64,000 nucleotides of DNA, from contig NZ_MUZV01000006.1 of assembly GCF_002000025.1 (NCBI RefSeq), forward strand, positions 1-64,000, read 5' to 3'. Origin of the DNA: Cognaticolwellia aestuarii (lineage in GTDB: Bacteria > Pseudomonadota > Gammaproteobacteria > Enterobacterales > Alteromonadaceae). Below the pieces are notes generated by a model that searched no databases, was not told the origin of the DNA, and saw only the letters and a list, made by a program, of their open reading frames with translations. Made by a program: the position numbers and the translations under genes. The first letter of the stretch is position 1; each line of letters opens with the position of its first letter. This document shows, in pieces, positions 43,682 through 53,222 of the stretch.

Positions 43682-44638
43682 ATGAACTTACAACAAGCTT
43701 TAGTCGTAATCGGTGATGCACATGGTAATGACTTACCTGTAGAAGCCCTTGAAACCGTTAAAAGCCATTGGGCAAAATTTTATCCTGAGCTAGAGTGCTT
43801 GATGGATAAATTTATCGCTGATGAAACCTCGTTAACGGATGAAGAAAATGCGCTGTTATTTTTTGGTACTTTATTTCTTGCTGAATTTAAATACACGCCA
43901 GCTTTATCGAAATGTTTAGCGCTATTTTCTCGCAGTGATAGCTTTCTAACGCCTCTTGAGGCCGTTTTTGGTGATGCATTGACCGAGCTAACAGCTACAT
44001 TATTTTATAACGTTGCCAACGATAATACGCAAGCGTTGTCTGATTATATAGTTGCAGGACATCAAGCCATGTATTGTAAGGCTTCAGCGATAGAAGCTGT
44101 ATTTGCACAATATGAAATGGGCACGATAGATAACACCGTAATATCATCGCATGTCACATGTTGGTTAAATGCGTTTTTAGCGCTACCAAGCACTAATAAT
44201 AACTTTTTAATCAGTGTATTAGCTGATTACTGCATTGTTTATCAACTTGATGAGTTTAAAGCGCAATTTCAATCGATGTTAGATAAAGACATCTTTGATA
44301 CAGACCGTATTACCTTATCAGAAGTTGCCGCTTGGGATAATACACATGGTTGTAAAGTTTTAATTGGTTTAATCGTAAATACTAACTTTGATTTGATTGC
44401 AACATTAAGCAGTTGGCAAAGCTATGATGAAGCGGGTGAACTAATGGTCGAAGAAGCTGACGATACGCAAGGGTTTGATTCATTAATGGATGAAGGCGGG
44501 TTATTGTCCTCTATTTTATACGATGAACAAACCATTATTGACAACAGCGTTCCGGTAAGTTCATTACCTCGGGCTGGCAGAAATGATCCTTGTCCGTGTG
44601 GCAGTGGGAAAAAATATAAAAAGTGTTGCTTGCATTAA
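43682..44638 (+). CDS. DUF1186-type protein with C-terminal SEC-C motif
   Basis: 318 residues from the preferred start. A helical N-terminal region (MNLQQALVVIGDAHGNDLPV, then ENALLFFGTLFLAEF) resembles DUF1186 repeats. The C-terminus GRNDPCPCGSGKKYKKCC is the SEC-C zinc motif, also found at the end of SecA and YecA, where it binds zinc and proteins. The frame opens upstream at 43589 (TTG), but the ATG at 43682 follows GGAAG. Role unknown; SEC-C suggests docking to a partner such as the ribosome or SecB. The DTW gene follows eleven bases later. Confidence 0.8.
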   Translation: MNLQQALVVIGDAHGNDLPVEALETVKSHWAKFYPELECLMDKFIADETSLTDEENALLFFGTLFLAEFKYTPALSKCLALFSRSDSFLTPLEAVFGDALTELTATLFYNVANDNTQALSDYIVAGHQAMYCKASAIEAVFAQYEMGTIDNTVISSHVTCWLNAFLALPSTNNNFLISVLADYCIVYQLDEFKAQFQSMLDKDIFDTDRITLSEVAAWDNTHGCKVLIGLIVNTNFDLIATLSSWQSYDEAGELMVEEADDTQGFDSLMDEGGLLSSILYDEQTIIDNSVPVSSLPRAGRNDPCPCGSGKKYKKCCLH

Positions 44639-44648
44639 CAGCAAAACA

Positions 44649-45152
44649 ATGAAAATTTTTCTGCTAACCCATGAACGTGAATTGCGCCGAGTAACTAATA
44701 CTGGCGCTATTGCACTGCAACATGCGGGTGAAATTGTTGAACGCATAGTTTGGCAACGTGTAAATCCGCCAGCACTGCTGACTCGTTTAATAGCGAATAA
44801 TGCCGCGATATTATTGTATTCAAACGCCCAATCTAGCGCGAAAATATCATCGGTTGAGCCATTACCTGAGCACACAATAACCGATTCGATGAGTCTTGAT
44901 AGATACGACAATATCATTATTATTGACAGTACATGGCAAGAAGCTCAAAAAATTTTTAATCAAAGCCCTTATTTAAAACAAGCTGCCCAATTTACGGTAA
45001 AAACTGAAAATAGCTCATCGTATAAGCTAAGAGCTAACCAGCCAGAAGGCGGCTTGTGTACCATTGAATGTATAATTGAAGTGCTAAAGTTAAAGGGTGA
45101 ATATGAAATAGCGGCTAACTTGGCGATAAAATTCGCTGATTTTAATCGCTAA
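44649..45152 (+). CDS. DTW-domain tRNA aminocarboxypropyltransferase-like protein
   Basis: 167 residues. DTW proteins such as TapT (YfiP) transfer the aminocarboxypropyl group of SAM to uridine 47 of tRNA. Blocks present: LLTHERELRRVTNTG, ILLYSNAQS, IIIDSTWQEAQKIF (the signature, D-S-T-W here) and LRANQPEGGLCTIECIIE. The protein is short for the family and lacks the N-terminal zinc-binding Cys cluster of YfiP. The frame opens earlier inside the preceding gene, but ATG 44649 matches the family start. Probably co-transcribed with the SEC-C gene. Confidence 0.85.
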   Translation: MKIFLLTHERELRRVTNTGAIALQHAGEIVERIVWQRVNPPALLTRLIANNAAILLYSNAQSSAKISSVEPLPEHTITDSMSLDRYDNIIIIDSTWQEAQKIFNQSPYLKQAAQFTVKTENSSSYKLRANQPEGGLCTIECIIEVLKLKGEYEIAANLAIKFADFNR

Positions 45153-45299
45153 CATTAATCACTAACTTCAGAGTATAAATTTTTTGCGCTTGCTTGTTTT
45201 TCTCATGAAATCTATTTATAAAAAATTTTACAAACAGAAACTTAAAATAAACTCGTTACAACAATGAATCGTTCATCATTAACCGAAAAGAAATAAACA

Positions 45300-45635
45300 A
45301 TGTCTTATCCTGCTTGTCCAAACTGTCAAAGTGAATACGTATATCAAGAGCAACAATTACTTATTTGTCCTGAGTGTGCATTTGAATGGGATCCTAAAGA
45401 AGTTGCAGAAAATAGCATTATTGCTGTTAAAGACGCTAATGGCGCTTTGCTGTGTGAAGGCGATAAAGTTACCGTTATTAAAGATTTAAAAATTAAAGCC
45501 AGTTCGCAAGTAATAAAAATTGGTACTAAAGCGCTGATCAGGCGGGTGTTTGATAAAAAAGATCATCAGCTTGATTGTAAAGTAGACGGTGTTGGCGAAA
45601 TCATGGTAACAGCCAAGTTTGTTAAAAAAACCTAA
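45300..45635 (+). CDS. yjdM: YjdM (PhnA-type) zinc-ribbon protein
   Basis: 111 residues, identical in length to Escherichia coli YjdM. The N-terminal zinc ribbon (PACPNCQSEYVYQ, then CPECAFEW) is followed by the conserved VKDANGALLCEGDKVTVIKD and the SH3-like C-terminal barrel. The former PhnA name linked it to phosphonate use; the actual role is not established. Stand-alone gene on the plus strand. Confidence 0.93.
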   Translation: MSYPACPNCQSEYVYQEQQLLICPECAFEWDPKEVAENSIIAVKDANGALLCEGDKVTVIKDLKIKASSQVIKIGTKALIRRVFDKKDHQLDCKVDGVGEIMVTAKFVKKT

Positions 45636-45890
45636 AAACGAAATACATTTATATCGTAAACGCTCGGCAACTTTTGACCTATCAATGGCAAAAATTACCG
45701 AGTAACTCCAAAGAGTTGCCGCTGAGGTTATTAAAAAAAACTCTTTAAGCTAATGATTTACAATTATTTATAGTTATATGGCCTTTTATCGTTAACTTTT
45801 TGTTGGCGCAAATTTTGCTGTCTACATGCATGATGTTTGCAGGTATGTTCGCTGCAAATAAAAGCAAACGTATAAGGAAATATCATCGTT

Positions 45891-46523
45891 ATGTCTATTT
45901 CAATTAATAATCAAAGCTATATGCAGGCGTTGTTTAAAACCAATACTGCAAGCGATGTTAACCAAGTAAAACAATCACTGCCTGCTATTGATAATATCGC
46001 AGCGCCCAAGCCAAGTGATATGACTGATATTAAAAACCTTCGTTATATTTCAAATATCAAACCTGAAGAAGTCGCAGCTCATTATGAGTCAATAAAGACT
46101 GCTGCCAGCAAAGCGCTTGATGAAACTAATTTTGAAAATAAACTGTTAGCGCCCAATGATTATCACAATGCCACCATAGATAAAATTATGGCGGTACCGA
46201 TTGAGGTTAAAATTGATCGCGACGAAGTTAACACGGCTATTTTATATAATCGATTGGGTATTAGTTTTTTAGATGTAAAAAGAGTTGAAGTAAGAATGGA
46301 AATTCTAAACCTTGCTCAAACTGAAGTCGATAATGACGCAGACAAAGGCTTGATCCGAAAAGACCAACAATTAGCGCTGACTAAAAAGATAGACGAAAAT
46401 CTGGAAAAATTAACCGCACAAAGGCAAAGCTTACTCGACAGAAATAATGGCGACGAAAGTGAAGAAGTTTTCTTGTGCAACTTGAGCAACAAAGAAGTAT
46501 CAAGTTATAAGCCTATGCGTTAA
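45891..46523 (+). CDS. Hypothetical cytoplasmic protein
   Basis: 210 residues, no signal peptide or membrane helix, preceded by a good AAGGA ribosome site. The N-terminal 40 residues are low in structure and Ser/Asn/Pro-rich; the rest is helical and charged (RVEVRMEILNLAQTEVDNDA, KIDENLEKLTAQRQSLLDRN). I do not recognise a family. The 20 residues after MSIS are reminiscent of unstructured tails of secreted or flagellar accessory proteins, but this is weak. Its 3' flank carries a MITE 21 bases after the stop. Confidence 0.6.
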   Translation: MSISINNQSYMQALFKTNTASDVNQVKQSLPAIDNIAAPKPSDMTDIKNLRYISNIKPEEVAAHYESIKTAASKALDETNFENKLLAPNDYHNATIDKIMAVPIEVKIDRDEVNTAILYNRLGISFLDVKRVEVRMEILNLAQTEVDNDADKGLIRKDQQLALTKKIDENLEKLTAQRQSLLDRNNGDESEEVFLCNLSNKEVSSYKPMR

Positions 46524-46544
46524 TTACGTATTGTTAAGCTACTT

Positions 46545-46775
46545 AACCTGAATTCTGGATAAGCAGCACTTGCTCAACCCTCCTTTTTAACCCATTGTCT
46601 GCCTTAAAACGTCGATAAATAGCCCGCTATTGATAAACGTTTTGCCTTGGAAATGGCATAAAATGAAGCATTGATGATGTCTATTAGTGATGTTCACCTT
46701 GCTATAGCATTTACTTTGGCACCTAAGCTTTTGAATCACATGAATATCAAGCACTCATTATCCAGAATTCAGGTT
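46545..46775. mobile_element. MITE-like element with 18-bp perfect terminal inverted repeats
   Basis: AACCTGAATTCTGGATAA (46545-46562) and its exact reverse complement (46758-46775) bound 231 bases with no intact gene. The word ACTT(A) flanks both ends (46541-46544 on the left, 46776-46780 on the right), consistent with a target duplication. Homology of the arms continues weakly inward. The right end forms the stop codon of the small membrane-protein gene at 46774-47025. Confidence 0.75.
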
Positions 46776-47025
46776 ACTTAAATAAATGCCCAAAAAACCA
46801 ACCAATAATGGTAATAAACAGCACCGGTAACACAAACCAAAGCATGATCGGCATTACCACCACAACAACTAATGCCACAAAGGAGGAAATAAAAATACCA
46901 ATTAGTGGCAGTAACACTAACAAAATTAAGGAAATAACGACGCCAACAAATGTTAAAGCAAATAAAACCATGGCAATAGCAGCGAGTGGGTTTTCAACTT
47001 TACGGTTATTAATCATTAATTGCAT
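46774..47025 (-). CDS. Small hydrophobic membrane protein
   Basis: 83 residues with a short cytoplasmic start (MQLMINNRKVENPL) and two or three membrane helices in an unusually Val/Ile/Leu-rich stretch (VGVVISLILLVLLPLIGIFI, then FVALVVVVVMPIMLWFVLPV). No family is recognised. The last codon is followed by TAA whose last two bases come from the inserted MITE, so the original C-terminus may have been longer. It is followed upstream (minus strand) by the zinc-ribbon gene at 47061, 35 bases apart, likely one transcript. Confidence 0.7.
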   Translation of the reverse strand: MQLMINNRKVENPLAAIAMVLFALTFVGVVISLILLVLLPLIGIFISSFVALVVVVVMPIMLWFVLPVLFITIIGWFFGHLFK

Positions 47026-47060
47026 AATGCTTCCTTTTCCTAATTGTTTTCTTGGTCAAA

Positions 47061-47303
47061 CTATATACTAAATAACAATGTTAAGATGAATAAAGCAAAA
47101 ACAAAAAATATAAAGCCATTAATGTAGCCTTTGTTACGAGATTTTTGCCAAAATACTTTTTGAGCTGTTTGCACTGTTTGGTTTAAATGATAACTACAGT
47201 GCGGGCACTTGTTGCCAAGATACATAATTAAGCGACAGCGAGGGCACTTATCTGATGGCTCAAATTCAGCCATTCCCATAATTGTTGGCTTTTTGTTTTT
47301 CAT
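47061..47303 (-). CDS. Small zinc-ribbon protein with one membrane helix
   Basis: 80 residues. A double-Cys zinc ribbon at about 19-37 (DKCPRCRLIMYLGNKCPHC) is followed by a linker and a C-terminal membrane helix (GFIFFVFALFILTLLFSI). The pattern suggests a membrane-tethered zinc-ribbon adaptor; I do not recognise a named family. It precedes the small hydrophobic protein gene in the same direction. Confidence 0.75.
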   Translation of the reverse strand: MKNKKPTIMGMAEFEPSDKCPRCRLIMYLGNKCPHCSYHLNQTVQTAQKVFWQKSRNKGYINGFIFFVFALFILTLLFSI

Positions 47304-47641
47304 TTCTTCCCTAAAAATCCCACAATACTAATAACGTCTCAAATATACACAGTTTTATTAATAAGGTTAATGTTATTAATAAATACCTTGTTAATTTAGT
47401 GTTTTTTTATTTTAATTCAGTTGTTTGTCAGTAGTGCAGCAGCATGTTACAAACAAAAAAACAGTTACTATTTTTGTATAAAGTCCTGAAACACAAGCGT
47501 AACTGTATAAATAATCAGTGCTATTAGGCGTGTCACTTAGTTAATGTTATTGAATTAATGTCCCTGAATTAATGTTACTGAAAAATCCCGCTAATCACCG
47601 TATAATTGCCCCCATAGTATTAAAGGCATTTAAGACATTTC
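47304..47641. other. Divergent intergenic region
   Basis: About 340 AT-rich bases between divergent genes. It contains several runs of A and T and variants of TTAATGTTA near 47530-47580, but no gene or RNA was recognised. Confidence 0.4.
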
Positions 47642-49297
47642 ATGGCAGCGCAACAAAATCCCCCAGAGTTAGCAGTTAGACAAATTCATATTACTGAAGG
47701 TCACTCTCATAACAAAGTACTCAATAGTTCACCCAACAAAACAGCTAACAAGAACTTGCATAAGCAGAAAATTATAAATAAATCTGCCCCTAAAATTGTG
47801 CTCGCAACACTGAATGCTCGTTACTTTCATACCAGTTTTGGCTTGCGTTACCTATACGCGAATATGCAAGAGTTACAGCCGTTTTGTGAAATCAAAGAAT
47901 TTATTATACAAACCCGTGCTATTGATATTGTTGAACAAATTTTAGCGTCTAAGCCTGATATTGTCGGTTTTGGGGTTTATATTTGGAACATAGTTGAAAC
48001 TACTGATGTGGTGAGTTTGTTAAAAGTAATCGCACCAGAGATTAAAATAGTATTAGGCGGGCCAGAGGTAAGTTATGAAACAGAGCAGCAAGCCATAGTG
48101 GCCAGTGCTGATTATGTGTTAACCGGGCCTGCTGATCTAAGTTTCTATCAATTGTGTAAAGATATTATCGCTGATGCACCATTAGAGAGAAAAATTCTCA
48201 ATTCAAAGCCGGTTGAATTAAAAGATCTTGCCTCGCCATATCAATATTATACCGATGAAGATTTAGCTAACCGTTTGCTGTATGTTGAAGCATCGCGCGG
48301 TTGCCCATTTAAATGTGAATTTTGTTTATCGTCTTTAGATAAAAACTCAGTACCTTTTGAAATAGTGCTGTTTCTTGAGCAAATGGAAATTCTGTATAAC
48401 CGTGGCGCACGTAACTTTAAGTTTATTGATAGAACCTTTAACTTAAACATTAATACCACGATGGAAATCATGCAGTTTTTCTTAGACCGCATGACAGACG
48501 ATCTTTATTTGCACTTTGAAGTGGTACCTGATCACCTACCTAGAAAATTAAAGGCCTTGTTAGCACAATTTCCTGAGGGCAGTTTACAGTTCGAAATAGG
48601 TATACAAACTTTTAATACTGAGGTGCAAGCCAATATTAGTCGTAAACAAAACAATGCTAAGTCAAAAGAAAACTTACTGTGGTTAAGAGATAATACTCAC
48701 GCCCATATTCATGCTGATCTAATTTTTGGTTTGCCCGGTGAAACCTTTGATAGTTTTAAAGATAGCTTCAATCAACTTTATCATTGTCGACCACATGAAA
48801 TTCAAATGGGGATATTAAAGCGCTTGAAGGGCAGCCCGATCATTCGCCACACAGAAAGCTTTGACCTTCGTTTTAACCCGTTACCACCGTTTAACATTTT
48901 AAGTACTGACCGAGTTAGCTTTGCTACTATGCAACGTATCAATCGCTTTGCGCGCTACTGGGATATGATCGGTAACTCTGGCCGTTTTAAATACGCACTA
49001 CCGTATATGTTATCTGATGAGCCGTTTGATGATTTTATGGCGATCACTGAGTGGATATTTAATAAAACGGGTCAAATTCATAATTTTAATCTGAAAAAGC
49101 TGTTTGAGTTACTTTCGCAAGCAGTTGAAGCTGTTTTTCCAGAAAAACATCAAAAGGTTATTGACGTTATAGAACAAGATTTTCAGGCAGCGAAATTAAA
49201 AAGCCTGTTTAGTAGCTTGCAGCTTTATGCAACCGAGCAACCACAGTTAGTTATTAAAAATAAATCCTTAAAGCGCCAGCAGCAACATATGAGCTAA
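47642..49297 (+). CDS. B12-binding-domain radical SAM protein (DUF4080 type)
   Basis: 551 residues. After a basic, poorly ordered N-terminal extension (1-48), a cobalamin-binding-like Rossmann domain (KIVLATLNARYFHTSFGLRY, then VGFGVYIWN and KIVLGGPEVSYE) precedes the radical SAM core with CPFKCEFC (the 4Fe-4S ligands). The C-terminus (about 400-540) matches DUF4080. Such enzymes often act as methyltransferases or cyclases; the substrate is unknown. The His of the usual B12-binding DxHxxG motif is not obvious, so cobalamin use is uncertain. No ribosome site precedes the ATG; a start nearer residue 49 would skip the extension. Confidence 0.87.
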   Translation: MAAQQNPPELAVRQIHITEGHSHNKVLNSSPNKTANKNLHKQKIINKSAPKIVLATLNARYFHTSFGLRYLYANMQELQPFCEIKEFIIQTRAIDIVEQILASKPDIVGFGVYIWNIVETTDVVSLLKVIAPEIKIVLGGPEVSYETEQQAIVASADYVLTGPADLSFYQLCKDIIADAPLERKILNSKPVELKDLASPYQYYTDEDLANRLLYVEASRGCPFKCEFCLSSLDKNSVPFEIVLFLEQMEILYNRGARNFKFIDRTFNLNINTTMEIMQFFLDRMTDDLYLHFEVVPDHLPRKLKALLAQFPEGSLQFEIGIQTFNTEVQANISRKQNNAKSKENLLWLRDNTHAHIHADLIFGLPGETFDSFKDSFNQLYHCRPHEIQMGILKRLKGSPIIRHTESFDLRFNPLPPFNILSTDRVSFATMQRINRFARYWDMIGNSGRFKYALPYMLSDEPFDDFMAITEWIFNKTGQIHNFNLKKLFELLSQAVEAVFPEKHQKVIDVIEQDFQAAKLKSLFSSLQLYATEQPQLVIKNKSLKRQQQHMS

Positions 49298-49356
49298 ATA
49301 CATTAACAGCCTTATCAGATACCGCCGTTACTGTACAAATAGCTTACGCGTTTAAT

Positions 49357-49393
49357 AAAAATAAGCCGATGGTTGACACTATCGGCTTATTGT
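49357..49393. terminator. Bidirectional terminator between radical SAM gene and ptrB
   Basis: AATAAGCCGAT (49360-49370) and ATCGGCTTATT (49381-49391), perfect 11-base stem with a 10-base loop. Serves the convergent pair. Confidence 0.78.
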
Positions 49394-49412
49394 ATTGTAC
49401 TAAACTTAAACC

Positions 49413-49436
49413 AAACTAAACTAAACTAAACTAAAC
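49413..49436. repeat. AAACT pentanucleotide tandem repeat
   Basis: Almost five units of AAACT in a row in the intergenic space before ptrB's 3' end. Simple-sequence tract, no function evident. Confidence 0.8.
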
Positions 49437-49473
49437 AGCTAGCAAGCTAAAAAACTAGCAGTAATGCAATGGT

Positions 49474-51597
49474 TTACGCTGAAAGTAGCGAGATAAAAAA
49501 GCTCATTTCTAGGGCTTTGTCGTTCAGGCTTTTAAAGCGCCCTGAGGCACCACCGTGGCCAGCATCCATATCGGTTTTAAACAGTAATAAATTATTATCG
49601 CTTTTAAATTCTCGCATTTTTGCGACCCATTTCATCGGTTCAAAGTACTGTACTTGTGAATCATGTAAGCCCGTGGTCACTAAAATATTAGGGTAGGGCT
49701 GTGCGCTAATATTATCGTATGGCGAATATGCTAATATATTTTGATAAGCGTGTGGCTCGTTCGGGTTACCCCATTCGTCATATTCATTGGTAGTTAACGG
49801 TATGCTTTCATCAAGCATGGTGGTTAACACATCCAAAAAGGGCACATGTACGCCCACGCCGAGATAAAGCTCAGGTGCTTGATTAACGACTGCGCCCATT
49901 AATAAGCCACCCGCGCTACCGCCAGAAGCAAAAATTTTATCCTTAGCACCGTAACCTTGTGCAATAAGGGCTTTAGTCACATCAATAAAGTCATTAAAAC
50001 TATTTTGCTTATTTGCCATTTTACCGTTTTCGTACCATTGACGGCCAAGCATTTCTGAGCCACGTACATGGGCAATAACGTAAACAAAACCTCGATCGAG
50101 TAGGCTAAAAATTTCACTGGAAAAATTAGGATCTATAGTAATACCGTATGCGCCATAGCCATATTGTAACAGCGGGTTAGTACCATCTTTTTTGAAGCTG
50201 TCTTGGCGGTAAACTAACGATACAGGCACTTCAATGCCATCGCGAGCAGTAATAAATATGCGTTCTGACTGATAATGTTCTTTATCAAAAGCCCCCAACA
50301 CCTTTTGCTGTTTAAGTAACTTGCGTTGACCCGTTGCCAGGTCAAATTCAAATAACGATCCTGGCGTGGTTAAGCTTGAATAATATAAACGCGCCATTGT
50401 GCTGTTTGGCTCGGGGTTATCGTCTAGACAAGCGAAATAACAAGGATCGTCAAATAGTAATGGGTATTGTTGACCAGCATTTTCACCATGTGTTGTATGA
50501 ACAATAAAGCGAATTTGCCCATGCTCACGCTCAGTAATAACAATAAAACGCTTAAATAGTTCGATACCTTCAAGTAGCACATTGTTTCGATGGGCTATCA
50601 CTTCTTGCCAATTATCAATATCACCAAGTTGCTTGGCAGTTGCTTTCATTAAACGAAAATTTTTCGCCTTATAATTAGTAACAAGGTAATAATGCTCGCC
50701 CATTTTATCGGCATGAAATTCATGTTGCTCTTGATAAGGAAATAGATCGATAAACTCGCCATCAGGTTGTTCAGCATCTAACACTAAATAATGTGTTGAT
50801 TCAGTAGCATGTAAACAAATATACAGTTGTGATTCATCTCGGCTTTTGTCTAAGCTCATGTAAAAGCTATGATCATCTTCTTGATAAACCAGTACGTCGT
50901 CAGCTTGTGCTGTGCCTAATTTATGACGATAAACTTGCGTGCCCAACAGGGTATCTAGATCTTTTTTAACATAAAATACGGTCTTATTGTCGTTAGCCCA
51001 AACAACTTGTCCTTCAGTTTCAAGCAGAATATCGGTTAAATACTCATTATCGGTGTCAATTGAGCTTTCTCTAGCTTTTGTTTTAGCTAAGTTTTTAAAA
51101 CTAATACTATAAATACGACGACTATCCGTGTCTTCAGATATCGACATAATTTCATCGTTCGGGCTGATTGAGATATCAGCTAAATCATAAAAGTCATGGC
51201 CTTTAGCTCGCTCGTTAACATCTAACAGCAGCATTTTGTTGTCACCGGCAAAACTTGTTGCGCGATAATAGCGAGAAAACTCTTGTTCGCCATTAATTTC
51301 GCTGTGATACCAGTATTTACCATCTTTAGCGGGAACCGTATTGTCATCTTTTACAATGCGTGCTTTTAACTCGTTAAACAGTAATGTTTGCAAAGGTTTC
51401 TGCTCAACTAGCATGGCATCTGCATAGCTATTTTCCTCATTAAGGTGAGCAATTACCTTTTCATCATTACGTTGGTCATCACGCATCCAATAATAATTGT
51501 CTACACGTTGGTGTTGATGTATGACCATTTCATGTGGAATTTTTTCAGCTATGGGTGCGGTAATAGTGTTATTTGACGTAGGTAAAGATGTTGGCAC
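49474..51597 (-). CDS. ptrB: Oligopeptidase B (S9 prolyl oligopeptidase family)
   Basis: 707 residues. The N-terminal beta-propeller and C-terminal alpha/beta-hydrolase are complete. The catalytic Ser lies in GGSAGGLLMG; Asp and His lie in TGLHDSQVQYFEPMKWV and DAGHGGASGRF. PtrB cleaves small peptides after Arg or Lys. Family blocks such as RVDNYYWMRDD, TMLDESIPLTTNEYDEWGNP and LLQYGYGAYG are nearly identical to Escherichia coli PtrB. Protein is cytoplasmic; no signal peptide. The first residues before KIPHEM are an extra N-terminal stretch. Confidence 0.95.
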   Translation of the reverse strand: MPTSLPTSNNTITAPIAEKIPHEMVIHQHQRVDNYYWMRDDQRNDEKVIAHLNEENSYADAMLVEQKPLQTLLFNELKARIVKDDNTVPAKDGKYWYHSEINGEQEFSRYYRATSFAGDNKMLLLDVNERAKGHDFYDLADISISPNDEIMSISEDTDSRRIYSISFKNLAKTKARESSIDTDNEYLTDILLETEGQVVWANDNKTVFYVKKDLDTLLGTQVYRHKLGTAQADDVLVYQEDDHSFYMSLDKSRDESQLYICLHATESTHYLVLDAEQPDGEFIDLFPYQEQHEFHADKMGEHYYLVTNYKAKNFRLMKATAKQLGDIDNWQEVIAHRNNVLLEGIELFKRFIVITEREHGQIRFIVHTTHGENAGQQYPLLFDDPCYFACLDDNPEPNSTMARLYYSSLTTPGSLFEFDLATGQRKLLKQQKVLGAFDKEHYQSERIFITARDGIEVPVSLVYRQDSFKKDGTNPLLQYGYGAYGITIDPNFSSEIFSLLDRGFVYVIAHVRGSEMLGRQWYENGKMANKQNSFNDFIDVTKALIAQGYGAKDKIFASGGSAGGLLMGAVVNQAPELYLGVGVHVPFLDVLTTMLDESIPLTTNEYDEWGNPNEPHAYQNILAYSPYDNISAQPYPNILVTTGLHDSQVQYFEPMKWVAKMREFKSDNNLLLFKTDMDAGHGGASGRFKSLNDKALEMSFFISLLSA

Positions 51598-51828
51598 TAA
51601 GTGCTCCTATTAAATTAATGAGGTTTGATAAAAATTTTTCTCGGCAAGTTTATCGAGCTTTTCACATTTACGTTAGTTAATTGTTTTAAAACTTTCCAAG
51701 TAAGCACAAAGGCGCGAATTATTGCTGAATGAATAAGCTATGTTTTAGATCAAATTGTTTAGCTCCACATCATGCTACAAAAGTGTAAGCAGATTAAAGC
51801 CAATTGAAGCCAACTAAAGGAGATTATG

Positions 51829-52977
51829 ATGAGTTCAACATTTTATATGCCGTCTTTAAACGTTATGGGCAGTGGTAGCTTAGCCGAGGCTGTTAACTAT
51901 ATAAAAGCACAGGGATTTAAAAAAGGATTAATCGTTAGCGATCATATTTTGAATAAAATAGGTGTGGTTAAAGGTTTTACTGATTTATTAGACCAACAGC
52001 AAATCGCAAGTATTGTATTTGACCGAGCACAGCCGAACCCCACGGTGGGCAATGTTAATGATGGCTTAGCGGTACTTAAACAGCACAGTTGTGATTTTGT
52101 TGTTTCATTAGGTGGTGGCTCTCCGCATGATTGCGCTAAAGGCATTGCATTAGTGGCAAGTAATGGTGGCGAAATAGCGGATTATGAAGGCCTAGATCAA
52201 TCTAAGAAACCACAAATGCCGTTAATTGCCATTAATACCACCGCTGGTACCGCATCAGAAATGACACGCTTTGCTATTATTACCGATGAAAAACGGCACG
52301 TAAAAATGGCCATTGTAGATAAACATACCACGCCGGTATTATCGGTTAATGATCCATCACTTATGGTTGGTATGCCTGCTGCTTTAACAGCAGCAACTGG
52401 CATGGATGCGTTAACTCATGCCGTTGAAGCTTATGTATCTACCGCAGCTACACCTATCACTGATGCGGTGGCATTAAAAGCAATTGAACTAATACAAGCT
52501 AATTTACCAACGGCGGTAGCAGATGGTGAGAATATAGTTGCCAGAGAACAAATGGCTTATGCACAATTTATGGCTGGAATGGCCTTCAACAATGCCTCGT
52601 TGGGGTATGTGCATGCTATGGCGCATCAGTTAGGTGGCTTTTACGACTTACCACACGGTGTTTGTAATGCGGTGCTATTACCTCATGTACAACGCTATAA
52701 CGCACAAGTATGTCCTGAGCGTTTAAGAGATATTGCAAGTAGCATGGGGGTTAATGTAACAGCCATGACCGCAGAGCAGGGTGCAAATGCGGCTATCAGC
52801 GCAATTGAAGCATTATCAAGCCAAGTTGGGATCCCAACAGGGTTGGAGCAACTTGGTGCTAAGGCGAGCGATATCCCGTTGTTAGCAGAAAACGCCTTAA
52901 AAGATGTTTGTGGTTTAACCAACCCGAAACAAGCAAGCCATGAAGAAATTTGCCAGATTTTTCATTCGGCTATGTAA
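51829..52977 (+). CDS. yiaY: Iron-containing alcohol dehydrogenase (YiaY-like, group III)
   Basis: 382 residues, very close to Escherichia coli YiaY. NAD-binding block [20 protein letters not shown] and the iron-ligand region [35 protein letters not shown] are conserved. It should oxidise or reduce short-chain alcohols and aldehydes such as ethanol or 1,2-propanediol derivatives. Two adjacent ATG codons are possible; the second (51829) is six bases after AGGAG and is preferred. Single gene between ptrB (divergent) and the helicase. Confidence 0.95.
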   Translation: MSSTFYMPSLNVMGSGSLAEAVNYIKAQGFKKGLIVSDHILNKIGVVKGFTDLLDQQQIASIVFDRAQPNPTVGNVNDGLAVLKQHSCDFVVSLGGGSPHDCAKGIALVASNGGEIADYEGLDQSKKPQMPLIAINTTAGTASEMTRFAIITDEKRHVKMAIVDKHTTPVLSVNDPSLMVGMPAALTAATGMDALTHAVEAYVSTAATPITDAVALKAIELIQANLPTAVADGENIVAREQMAYAQFMAGMAFNNASLGYVHAMAHQLGGFYDLPHGVCNAVLLPHVQRYNAQVCPERLRDIASSMGVNVTAMTAEQGANAAISAIEALSSQVGIPTGLEQLGAKASDIPLLAENALKDVCGLTNPKQASHEEICQIFHSAM

Positions 52978-53043
52978 CAAATGAAGCCTAGCTAAATCCT
53001 GCCAAACGATCAGTAAACGCAAGTTTGGTTATTTCAACAAGAT

Positions 53044-53076
53044 AAAATCCAGTGTTCAACGTCGCTGGATTTTTTA
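53044..53076 (+). terminator. Terminator of the alcohol dehydrogenase gene
   Basis: AAAATCCAG (53044-53052) and CTGGATTTT (53065-53073), then a T-run; a 12-base loop separates the arms. Confidence 0.72.
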
Positions 53077-53222
53077 TTTAACCGCTTTCATTTAACACAA
53101 GGACCAGCATAAAAGCGGAAAACAAAAAGTATTCTGATAACAAAATAGATTTTTACTAACTTATTGAGCTATAAATACGCTAAAATAGTGCTAATTATTT
53201 TTGTTTTGAGCCCTTTATATTA

